Assembly: GCF_004795895.1 (NCBI RefSeq)
Contig: NZ_CP039250.1
Coordinates: forward strand, 2,976,001-3,040,000
Length of the DNA stretch: 64,000 nucleotides
Direction: 5' to 3'
Source: Sphingopyxis sp. PAMC25046
GTDB taxonomy: Bacteria; Pseudomonadota; Alphaproteobacteria; Sphingomonadales; Sphingomonadaceae
Shown: positions 56,796-64,000 of the stretch, in pieces
Position numbering within the stretch: the first letter of the stretch is position 1
How the letters are laid out: the number at the start of each line of letters is the position of its first letter
The notes under the pieces: model-generated
The model's input: the letters and a program-made list of their open reading frames with translations, nothing else
Database searches by the model: none
Told to the model about the DNA's origin: nothing
Program-made: the position numbers and the translations under genes

Positions 56796-59461
56796 GGGAT
56801 TTCCTTGTCACTCATCGGCGCGATGATCAGCACCTCCGGTATCTGGATCGTGAAGCGCGCGCCGTGCGGCTCCTCGTTGTTGCCCGCCTCGACGGCGAGC
56901 CCCATTGCTTCGGCGAAGCCCTTGACGATCGCGAGCCCGAGGCCGGTGCCATGCTTGGCCCGATCGCTGCCCTCGAGCCGGGTGAAGGTCTCGAACACCC
57001 GCTTTTCGTTCCCCGGTGCGATGCCCGGGCCTTCGTCGATGACTGAAAGAAGGATGGCATCGGACGTGCGCTGCGCCCGGATGACGATCGGCGTGCCGGG
57101 GTCGGCATAGCGCCCGGCGTTATCGAGCAGGTTGATGAGGCAATGGTGCAGAAGCACCGGATCGACGCGGACGAGCGGGACATTGGATGGAATGTCGACC
57201 TTTACCTCGTGCCCGGTGAGCGAGGCGCGCGTGTCGTGCGCGGCGCTCGCGGCGGCATCGAACAGGTCGGTCGCCTCTGCCTTCATCGGCAGCGCGCCCG
57301 CCTCGACGCGCACCATGTCGAGGAGGTTCGAGACGAAACGGTTGAGCCGCCGCGCTTCGGCCTCGATCGTTTCGGCGAGGCCCGGCGAGGGCTGGCGCTG
57401 CATCTCCTGCGCCGCCGACAGGATCGTCGTGAGCGGGGTCCGAAGGTCGTGACTGACCGACGAGAGCAGCGCCGATCGCAGCCGGTCGCGCTCGTCGATC
57501 TGCCGTGCGTGCAGCGACGCTTCCTCGAGTTCCATCCGGTCGAGCGCGATAGACGCCTGGTCGAGCAGGCTCATCAGCAGCGGCACCTGATCCGAACGGA
57601 CGGGCTCGCGGGCATCGTCGCGCGTCAGACCGAGCACGCCGAGCACGCCGCGCGTCGTGCGGAGCGGGTGGAACAGCCAGTCCGATGCGGTCAGCGTCGA
57701 CGACCCGCGCCCGGCCGGCTGGTCATTGTCCATCGCCCATTGCGCCGCGGCGCGCTCAATTTGCTCGAGCCGGTCCTCCGGCGGCACTGCGGCGCGTAGC
57801 ATGGGCCCATCGGCGGACGGGAGCAGCAACGCAGTGCGGACATCGAGCAGCCGGCCGACCTCGGCGCAGATAGCGTGCATCAACGCATCCTGATCGGGCG
57901 CAACGGTGAGCTGGCGCGAGAAGCTTGCGAGCGCGGCATTCTGGCGCGCGCTCGACTGCGCCAGATTGGCTTGCGCGCGCACGCGTGCGGCGAACTGGCT
58001 GGTGACCACGGCAACGCCGAGCAACACCAATATACTGACGACATTTTCGGGATTGTTGACGGTGAGCGTGCCGGTTGGCGGCAGGAAGAAGAAATTATAG
58101 GCAAGGCTCGATGCGAGCCCCGCGAACAGCCCGGCGCGCAGACCGAAGCTCGCCGCGGCGAACATCACCGGGATCAGATAGAGCAGCGCGATATTGCCGA
58201 GATCGAGCGCGGCGCGGAGCAGGCGGCCGAGCGCGGTCATCGCCGCGACCATCGCCAACGACCACAGATAATCCGCGGGCTCGCCCCACCGTCCCGGTGC
58301 GCCGGTTCCGCTACGCCGCGCCGTGCGCGCGTCGGGCTCGCCCGGCAGGACGTGCACCGCCACATCGTCGATCGTCCGCACCAACTGGTCGACGACCGAG
58401 CCGTGGCGCATCTCGAACCACCAGGGACGCGCCGATTTGCCGATGACGATCTGGGTCGCGCGTGCGTCGCGCGCGAAGGCATGCAGGCCTTCGACCACGC
58501 TGGCCGCGGGAACGGTCGCGGTGGAGGCACCGAGCCGCGAGGCTAGTGCAAGCGTGTCGGCGAGCTGCCGGCGATCCTCGTCCGAGATGCCGTGGCTGCG
58601 CCGCGTCTCGATATGGACCGCGCTCCATGGCGCTTTCAGCGCATCGGCGAGCCTTTTTCCCGCGCGGACGAGTTCGGCGGCGACGGGGAGTTCGCTCACG
58701 GCGACGACGATCCGTTCGCCGACCGCGAAGCTGCCCGCCAGCGCATGGCTGCGCACGTGGTCGAGCATCTGCGCATCGACCGCCTGCGCCGCGCGGCGCA
58801 GTGCCAGTTCGCGCAGCGCCGTCAGGTTCGATTTGGAAAAGAAGTGCGTGAGAGCGCGCGTGGCTTCCTGCGGAATATAGACTTTCCCCTCGCGCAACCG
58901 CTCGATCAACTCGTCGGGCGGGATGTCGACGACCTCGATCTCGGCATTTTCGAGGATCGAGTCGGGCACCGTCTCGCGCACGCGGACGCGCGTGAAGGAA
59001 GCGACGACGTCGTTGAGACTCTCGACATGCTGGATGTTGAGCGTCGAATAGACGTCGATCCCGGCGTCGAGCAATTCCTCGACATCCTGATAGCGTTTCG
59101 GGTGCCGGCTGCCCGGAGCATTCGTGTGCGCAAGCTCGTCGACCAGGACCAGTTGCGGCCGCCGTTCGAGGATCGCGTCGATATCCATCTCGCCAAGGCT
59201 GTGCCCTTGGTGATCGACCTCGCGACGCGGAATGATTTCCTGCCCTTCGGCAAGCGCTCCGGTTTCCCGGCGACCGTGCGTTTCGACCACACCGATCACG
59301 ACGTCGACCCCGGCCTCGCGCTTCTGCCTGCCGCCGGTCAGCATCTCCCACGTCTTGCCGACGCCGGGTGCGGCGCCAAGGAAGACCTTGAGACGGCCGC
59401 GGCCTTCCTGCGCCGCCTGACGCAGAAAAGCCTCGGGTGATGGTCGGTCGGTTTCGATCAC
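56792..59461 (-). CDS. kdpD: Osmosensitive potassium sensor histidine kinase KdpD
   Basis: 889 residues, full-length KdpD. The N-terminal KdpD domain has a Walker [13 protein letters not shown] and [41 protein letters not shown] universal-stress-like domain follows ([16 protein letters not shown]). Four transmembrane helices include [25 protein letters not shown] and [13 protein letters not shown]. After them come a GAF domain, the phosphorylated His in [17 protein letters not shown], and a HATPase domain with DNAGRYA and DEGPGIAPG. Inner-membrane sensor that phosphorylates KdpE. The GTG start overlaps the kdpC stop as GTGA. Confidence 0.96.
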   Translation of the reverse strand: MIETDRPSPEAFLRQAAQEGRGRLKVFLGAAPGVGKTWEMLTGGRQKREAGVDVVIGVVETHGRRETGALAEGQEIIPRREVDHQGHSLGEMDIDAILERRPQLVLVDELAHTNAPGSRHPKRYQDVEELLDAGIDVYSTLNIQHVESLNDVVASFTRVRVRETVPDSILENAEIEVVDIPPDELIERLREGKVYIPQEATRALTHFFSKSNLTALRELALRRAAQAVDAQMLDHVRSHALAGSFAVGERIVVAVSELPVAAELVRAGKRLADALKAPWSAVHIETRRSHGISDEDRRQLADTLALASRLGASTATVPAASVVEGLHAFARDARATQIVIGKSARPWWFEMRHGSVVDQLVRTIDDVAVHVLPGEPDARTARRSGTGAPGRWGEPADYLWSLAMVAAMTALGRLLRAALDLGNIALLYLIPVMFAAASFGLRAGLFAGLASSLAYNFFFLPPTGTLTVNNPENVVSILVLLGVAVVTSQFAARVRAQANLAQSSARQNAALASFSRQLTVAPDQDALMHAICAEVGRLLDVRTALLLPSADGPMLRAAVPPEDRLEQIERAAAQWAMDNDQPAGRGSSTLTASDWLFHPLRTTRGVLGVLGLTRDDAREPVRSDQVPLLMSLLDQASIALDRMELEEASLHARQIDERDRLRSALLSSVSHDLRTPLTTILSAAQEMQRQPSPGLAETIEAEARRLNRFVSNLLDMVRVEAGALPMKAEATDLFDAAASAAHDTRASLTGHEVKVDIPSNVPLVRVDPVLLHHCLINLLDNAGRYADPGTPIVIRAQRTSDAILLSVIDEGPGIAPGNEKRVFETFTRLEGSDRAKHGTGLGLAIVKGFAEAMGLAVEAGNNEEPHGARFTIQIPEVLIIAPMSDKEIP

Positions 59462-60048
59462 GCGGAGGATTTAGCCTCAAAGGCATCGAGTCGTCGATTG
59501 AGCTTGAACACATTGATGCGCGGTTCGCCGAGAAAGCCGAGCAGCGGTTGTTCCACGCTCTGGTCGACAAGCCTTCGAACGGCCGCCCGATCGAGGCCGC
59601 GGACGTCGGCCACCCGATCGACCTGGAAAAAGGCCGCTTCGGGGCTGATATGGGGATCGAGCCCCGAAGCGGAGGTCGTCACCAGGTCGGCAGGAACGGG
59701 TTGGCCCGGCGAGGTTCCGGAAAGCCTTGCGACATCGCCTGCCACGCGACCGGCGAGCAGCTCTGAGGTCGGTCCGAGGTTCGAACCCGACGAGGCAAGC
59801 CCGTCATAGCCATCGCCCGCCGCCGACGGGCGGGTGTTGAAATAGCGTTCGGAGGCGAAAGCCTGGCCGACGAGTTCGGAGCCGACGACCTGGCCATTCT
59901 CACGCACCAGGCTGCCGTTGGCTTGGCTCGGGAAGAGCGCCTGCCCTATTCCGGTGAGTGCGAGCGGATAGGCGATGCCGAGCAGCGCCGCGAAGAGCAG
60001 CGTCATCACAAGCGCCGGACGCAGCGCGCTGATAAAATCCTTGTTCAT
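59458..60048 (-). CDS. kdpC: Potassium-transporting ATPase subunit KdpC
   Basis: 196 residues, the single-helix KdpC subunit that stabilises the KdpFABC pump and promotes ATP binding. One N-terminal helix (about 10-33, [20 protein letters not shown]) is followed by periplasmic motifs: [57 protein letters not shown] and VNVFKLN-like VFKLN. ATG 60048 lies 10 bases after the kdpB stop, with GAGGAAACC upstream. Confidence 0.95.
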   Translation of the reverse strand: MNKDFISALRPALVMTLLFAALLGIAYPLALTGIGQALFPSQANGSLVRENGQVVGSELVGQAFASERYFNTRPSAAGDGYDGLASSGSNLGPTSELLAGRVAGDVARLSGTSPGQPVPADLVTTSASGLDPHISPEAAFFQVDRVADVRGLDRAAVRRLVDQSVEQPLLGFLGEPRINVFKLNRRLDAFEAKSSA

Positions 60049-60058
60049 TTCGGTTTCC

Positions 60059-62092
60059 TCAGACCAGACCCAGGCCGCCGACGGCGAGGTCGATGAGCTT
60101 GATGCCGACGAAGGGCGCGACGAGGCCGCCGAGCCCGTAGATGGCAAGGTTGCGGGCGAGCAGCGGTCCCGCACCCATCGGACGATAGGTCACGCCCTTA
60201 AGCGCCAGCGGCACGAGCAATGGGATGATCAGCGCGTTGAAGATAATCGCCGAAAGAATCGCGCTCTCGGGCGTCGCGAGACCCATGACGTTGAGCACGC
60301 CGAGCCCCGGATAGAGCGCGACGAACATCGCCGGGATGATCGCGAAATATTTGGCGACGTCGTTGGCGACCGAAAAGGTCGTGAGCGCACCGCGCGTCAT
60401 CAACAGCTGCTTGCCGAGCCCGACCACCTCGATCAGCTTGGTCGGATCGCTGTCGAGGTCGACCATATTGCCCGCCTCGCGCGCCGCCTGCGTGCCGGTG
60501 TTCATCGCCACGCCGACGTCGGCCTGCGCGAGCGCGGGCGCGTCGTTGGTGCCGTCGCCGCACATCGCGACAAGCCGCCCGCCCGCCTGCTCCTTGCGGA
60601 TCAGTGCGAGCTTGTCCTCGGGCGTCGCCTGCGCAAGGAAATCGTCGACCCCCGCCTCGGCGGCGATCGCCGAAGCGGTGAGCGGATTGTCGCCGGTGAT
60701 CATCACCGTGCGGATACCCATTGCACGCAGCTCGCCGAAGCGTTCGCGGACGCCCGCCTTTACGATGTCCTTCAAAAAGATCGCGCCGAGCAGCTCGCCG
60801 TCCTTCGCCACCGCCAGCGGCGTGCCGCCGGCGCGGGCGATCTCGTCGGTGATGCGGCGAAGCTCGGTCGCCGCGGCGGTCGTGCCCGCGCCCGGGTTGG
60901 CGCGCAGGATCGAGTCTACCGCGCCCTTCTGGATCATACAGTCGCCGATCCGGATGCCCGAAATGCGGGTCTGCGCGGTGAAGGCGATGATCTCGGCGCC
61001 CGCCGGCAGGTCCGCCGTCCGGCCAAATTTCTCGCGCGCCAGCACGACGATCGAGCGTCCCTCGGGGGTTTCATCAGCGAGACTCGCGAGCAGCGCCGCC
61101 TCGGCGAGCTCGGCCGCCGAGCGACCGCCGACAGCGCGGAGTTCGGTCGCCTGCCGGTCGCCGACGGTGATCGTGCCGGTCTTGTCGAGCAGCAGCACGT
61201 CGACATCGCCCGCCGCCTCGACCGCGCGGCCCGATTTCGCGAGCACGTTGAAGCGCACGAGCCGGTCCATGCCCGCGATGCCGATCGCCGAGAGCAGGGC
61301 CGCGATCGTCGTCGGAATGAGCGTGATCAGAAGCGCCGCAAGAATCGCGACGGGGATGCTGCCGCCCGCATAGCTCGCAAAACCCGGGATCGTCCCGACC
61401 GCGATCAGGAAGATGATCGTAAGACCGACGAGCAGCAAGGTCAGCGCGATCTCATTCGGCGTCTTTTGCCGCTCGGCGCCTTCGACGAGCGCGATCATCC
61501 GGTCGAGAAAGCCTTGTCCCGGATTGACCGTAACCTGCACCTGGATTTCGTCCGAGATAACGCGTGTGCCCGCAGTGACCGCGCTGCGGTCGCCGCCCGC
61601 CTCGCGGATCACCGGGGCGCTTTCGCCGGTGATCGCCGCTTCGTTGACCGATGCGACGCCCGCGACGACCTCGCCGTCGGAAGGAATGAGGTCGCCGGTT
61701 TCGACGAGCACGATGTCGCCTACCTTCAGCGCACTCGCGGGCACATTTTCATGGGCCTTGCTTTCGCTCTTCAGGCGCTTGGCGGTCAGTTCGGCCTTGG
61801 TCGCGCGCAGCGATGCCGCCTGCGCCTTGCCGCGTCCTTCGGCGAGCGCCTCGGCAAAGGTACCGAACAGCACCGTCAGCCACAGCCAGATAACGAGCTG
61901 GAGCTTGAAGCCGGTCGCAAGACCGTCCTGCCCGACCATCAGCAAAATGGTCAGCAGCGCGGCGACGACCGCGGTCGTGAACATCACCGGGTTGCGGATC
62001 AATTGCCTGGGATGGAGTTTGCGAAAGGCATCGCCGATCGCCGCGACGATCAGATCCGCCGTGAACAGCGACCTGGTTTCAGACCGAGCCAT
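60059..62092 (-). CDS. kdpB: Potassium-transporting P-type ATPase subunit KdpB
   Basis: 677 residues, the ATP-hydrolysing subunit of the Kdp pump. It has P-type ATPase motifs in order: TGESAPV in the actuator domain, the phosphorylated Asp in [24 protein letters not shown] in the nucleotide-binding domain, [10 protein letters not shown], and [46 protein letters not shown]. The membrane ends are intact ([39 protein letters not shown]). Length matches E. coli KdpB. Its start is 12 bases after the kdpA stop. Confidence 0.97.
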   Translation of the reverse strand: MARSETRSLFTADLIVAAIGDAFRKLHPRQLIRNPVMFTTAVVAALLTILLMVGQDGLATGFKLQLVIWLWLTVLFGTFAEALAEGRGKAQAASLRATKAELTAKRLKSESKAHENVPASALKVGDIVLVETGDLIPSDGEVVAGVASVNEAAITGESAPVIREAGGDRSAVTAGTRVISDEIQVQVTVNPGQGFLDRMIALVEGAERQKTPNEIALTLLLVGLTIIFLIAVGTIPGFASYAGGSIPVAILAALLITLIPTTIAALLSAIGIAGMDRLVRFNVLAKSGRAVEAAGDVDVLLLDKTGTITVGDRQATELRAVGGRSAAELAEAALLASLADETPEGRSIVVLAREKFGRTADLPAGAEIIAFTAQTRISGIRIGDCMIQKGAVDSILRANPGAGTTAAATELRRITDEIARAGGTPLAVAKDGELLGAIFLKDIVKAGVRERFGELRAMGIRTVMITGDNPLTASAIAAEAGVDDFLAQATPEDKLALIRKEQAGGRLVAMCGDGTNDAPALAQADVGVAMNTGTQAAREAGNMVDLDSDPTKLIEVVGLGKQLLMTRGALTTFSVANDVAKYFAIIPAMFVALYPGLGVLNVMGLATPESAILSAIIFNALIIPLLVPLALKGVTYRPMGAGPLLARNLAIYGLGGLVAPFVGIKLIDLAVGGLGLV

Positions 62093-62104
62093 ATGCGTTA
62101 ATCC

Positions 62105-63808
62105 TTAGAAAAGCTGGCCGCGGATCATCGCGAGATGATCGGCGATCGGACCGAGCGCGAGGCCGGGAAGGAAAGTCAGGCCGCCGACGATCAGCACGAT
62201 GCCGACAAGCAAGCCTGTCCACAGCGGGCCAGTGGTCGGGAAGCTGCCCGCCGTTGCCGGGGTATATTTCTTCGCAGCCAGACTGCCCGCGATGGCCAGC
62301 ATGGGAATGATGATGAAGAAACGGCCGAGCCACATCGCGGCACCGAGCATTCCGTTGTAGAAGGACGTGCCCGCGGTCAGGCCGGCAAAGGCCGACCCGT
62401 TGTTCGCGACCGCGCTCGTAAAACCATAGAGGATTTCCGAAAAGCCGTGCGGCCCCTTGTTGAGCGGTCCGGCAAGCCCCGCCTCGGTGACCGACGCGAT
62501 CGCCGTGCCGCCGAGAATGATCAGCGGCAGCACCGCGATCGCAAGCACCGCGAGCTTGACCTCGCGCGCCTCGATCTTCTTGCCGACATATTCGGGGGTG
62601 CGCCCGACCATCAGCCCCGCGACGAACACCGCGAGGATCGCGAAGAGGAGGAAGCCGTAAATGCCCGCGCCGACGCCGCCGATGACGACCTCGCCAAGCT
62701 GCATGTTGAACAGCGGGATCATGCCGCCCAATGCGGTGAAGCTGTCGTGCATCGCGTTGACCGCGCCGCACGAAGCAGCCGTCGTGACCGCTGCAAACAG
62801 TGACGAGGCGGAGATGCCGAAGCGGACTTCCTTGCCCTCCATATTGCCGCCGGCGACGCCGAGCTGGTGGAGGATCGGGTTACCGGTCGCTTCCTGCCAA
62901 TAGACGACGCTGACGCCCGCAAGGAAGATGACGAGCATCGCGGCGAGGATCGCCCAGCCCTGACGCTGGTTGCCGACCGCTTTGCCGAAGGTCCAGGTCA
63001 GGCCGAAACCGATCGCGAAGATTGAGAGCATCTGGACGAGGTTCGTGACCGCGTTCGGATTTTCGAACGGATGCGCCGAGTTGGCGTTGAAGAAGCCGCC
63101 GCCGTTGGTGCCGAGCATCTTGATCGCTTCCTGCGACGCCACGGGGCCGAGCGTGAGCGTCTGCTTGACGCCCTCGAGCGTCGACACCTCGACCGAACCC
63201 GCGAGCGTTTGCGGCACGCCGTTCGCAATCAGGAAAATCGCATAGACGATGCAGATGGGCAGCAGCAGGTAGAGCGTGACGCGTGTGACGTCGGCCCAGA
63301 AATTGCCGAGCGTCGCGGCGCTGCGCCGCGCGAAGCCGCGGAAAAAGGCAAAGGCGAGCGCAATGCCCGTCGCTGCCGACAGGAAATTCTGGATCGTGAG
63401 CCCGACCATCTGACTGAGGTTCGACAGCGTCGCCTCGCCCGAATACCATTGCCAATTGGTGTTGGTCGCAAAGCTGATCGCGGTGTTGAACGCGCCATCC
63501 GTGCCGACCCCTTCATAACCGAGAGGGTTGAGCGGCAGCACGCCCTGCAGGCGCAGCACCGCATAGGTGAAGAGCAGCAGCACGGCGTTGAAAATCAGCA
63601 TATGGACCGCGTAACGGCGCCAGCTCTGCTCCTCGTTCGGGTCGATGCTCGCCAGGCGATAGAAACCCGCCTCGACGGTCCCCAGCAGGCGGTGCAGCGG
63701 CGTGCGCTGCCCGTCATAGAGCGCGAAGAGCCAGCGGCCCATCGGCTTGGTGATCGCAAGCAAAAGCCCGACGAAGACGATGATGAGAAGCCATCCCTGA
63801 AAGGTCAT
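62105..63808 (-). CDS. kdpA: Potassium-transporting ATPase subunit KdpA
   Basis: 567 residues, the channel-like potassium-binding subunit, with about ten membrane helices. The four selectivity-filter-like loops are present: [69 protein letters not shown] and [15 protein letters not shown]. Length and order match the family. ATG 63808 lies 13 bases after the kdpF stop. Together with KdpB, C and F it forms a high-affinity potassium importer used at low external potassium. Confidence 0.97.
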   Translation of the reverse strand: MTFQGWLLIIVFVGLLLAITKPMGRWLFALYDGQRTPLHRLLGTVEAGFYRLASIDPNEEQSWRRYAVHMLIFNAVLLLFTYAVLRLQGVLPLNPLGYEGVGTDGAFNTAISFATNTNWQWYSGEATLSNLSQMVGLTIQNFLSAATGIALAFAFFRGFARRSAATLGNFWADVTRVTLYLLLPICIVYAIFLIANGVPQTLAGSVEVSTLEGVKQTLTLGPVASQEAIKMLGTNGGGFFNANSAHPFENPNAVTNLVQMLSIFAIGFGLTWTFGKAVGNQRQGWAILAAMLVIFLAGVSVVYWQEATGNPILHQLGVAGGNMEGKEVRFGISASSLFAAVTTAASCGAVNAMHDSFTALGGMIPLFNMQLGEVVIGGVGAGIYGFLLFAILAVFVAGLMVGRTPEYVGKKIEAREVKLAVLAIAVLPLIILGGTAIASVTEAGLAGPLNKGPHGFSEILYGFTSAVANNGSAFAGLTAGTSFYNGMLGAAMWLGRFFIIIPMLAIAGSLAAKKYTPATAGSFPTTGPLWTGLLVGIVLIVGGLTFLPGLALGPIADHLAMIRGQLF

Positions 63809-63821
63809 GGCGCCGCCTCCC

Positions 63822-63911
63822 CTAAAAGCGTTCGGGCCGTGCGAGCACGGCGACGAGATAGACGAGAAGGCCGATCGCGGTGGCGCCGGCGAGCCATAGG
63901 TCGAGAGTCAT
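63822..63911 (-). CDS. kdpF: KdpF small membrane subunit
   Basis: A 29-residue single-helix peptide beginning MTLDLWLAG and ending [10 protein letters not shown], the length and composition of KdpF, which stabilises the KdpABC complex in the membrane. Found by reading the gap directly upstream of kdpA. The ATG at 63911 is 9 bases from the preceding mini-ORF stop, and the TAG is 13 bases before kdpA. The ARPE(R/K)F ending is characteristic. Confidence 0.88.
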   Translation of the reverse strand: MTLDLWLAGATAIGLLVYLVAVLARPERF

Positions 63912-63920
63912 GGCGTTACC

Positions 63921-64000
63921 TCACGCGTCGTCGCAAAGGCGCGCATAGCCGAGGCTTGCCGCCAGAAGCGCGAGGATGATGCCGATCCAGAGAATATCCT
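63921..64000 (-). CDS. Partial mini-ORF upstream of kdpF
   Basis: The last 25 readable codons of a minus-strand frame cut by the window edge: DILWIGIILALLAASLGYAR followed by LCDDA and a TGA at 63921-63923. It is a single hydrophobic helix with a short charged tail, ending 9 bases before the kdpF start. Similar unnamed single-helix peptides with an R-L-C-D ending occur at this position in other kdp operons (from memory). It may be an additional small subunit of the Kdp complex. The start lies outside the window. Confidence 0.6.
   Translation of the reverse strand, partial: DILWIGIILALLAASLGYARLCDDA

Noticed and set aside
59975..62101. 708-codon plus-strand frame over kdpB
   Set aside because: Charged, repetitive antisense translation; kdpB on the other strand is unambiguous.
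1..64000. tRNA, rRNA, CRISPR array, insertion sequence or phage genes
   Set aside because: Looked for cloverleaf-like segments, regularly spaced repeats, transposase motifs and terminal repeats; none seen.

Overview
The window reads as a high-GC alphaproteobacterial chromosome segment, most likely from the Sphingomonadaceae (Sphingopyxis-like). Support: three TonB-dependent receptors of the Xanthomonas/Caulobacter carbohydrate type, tryptophan-halogenase-like genes beside a receptor, DUF885 and amidohydrolase genes, many ATGA/GTGA stop-start overlaps, frequent TTG/GTG starts, and an exact GTTC-N7-GTTC alphaproteobacterial SOS box. The genus is inference. I saw no rRNA, tRNA, CRISPR array, insertion sequence or phage gene. 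No gene-free stretch exceeds 300 bases.

Layout. (1) 1-6006, + strand: end of a uronate locus with a TonB receptor, a secreted PHP-like metallohydrolase and KduI. (2) 6037-19654: an alpha-glucoside locus. The divergent lacI (+) and MFS sugar transporter (-) share an operator region. Downstream of the transporter are a TonB receptor, an intact flavin halogenase, a degenerate halogenase, a JmjC-like cupin and a GH97 enzyme; after lacI comes an iron alcohol dehydrogenase. (3) 19657-20494: a YpeA-like GNAT and a GFA-family protein. (4) 20698-28416: a catabolic cluster with two arylsulfatases, TetR, a metal-dependent amidohydrolase, an aldo/keto reductase, a crotonase and an SDR. The same 17-bp palindrome precedes both sulfatases. 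(5) 28640-52075: an alpha-mannan/mannoside locus with four GH92 enzymes, GH125, GH43, GH2, a TonB receptor, an FHS permease, a sugar porter, a ROK sugar kinase, ManA and a ROK regulator. (6) 52217-55500: a DUF885 hydrolase divergent from an amidohydrolase. (7) 55531-64000: a small membrane protein, then the Kdp potassium system in transcription order kdpF-A-B-C-D-E, preceded by a partial mini-ORF cut by the window edge.

How it works together (inference from families). In the mannan locus, oligosaccharides cross the outer membrane through the receptor, GH92/GH125/GH2/GH43 trim them in the periplasm, the MFS proteins import the sugar, the ROK kinase phosphorylates it, and ManA makes fructose-6-phosphate. 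Two of the four GH92 enzymes keep the catalytic acid Glu (HGNEP); the other two have Gln (HGNQP), the substitution known from a mannose-phosphate-uncapping GH92. In the glucoside locus, maltodextrin- or sucrose-type substrates are taken up, and GH97 hydrolyses alpha-glucosides.

Most notable: the Glu/Gln split among the GH92 enzymes; an intact halogenase overlapping a pseudo-halogenase that has lost all four signatures; a two-site TetR sulfatase regulon; and strong RNA hairpins at several operon-internal gene junctions.
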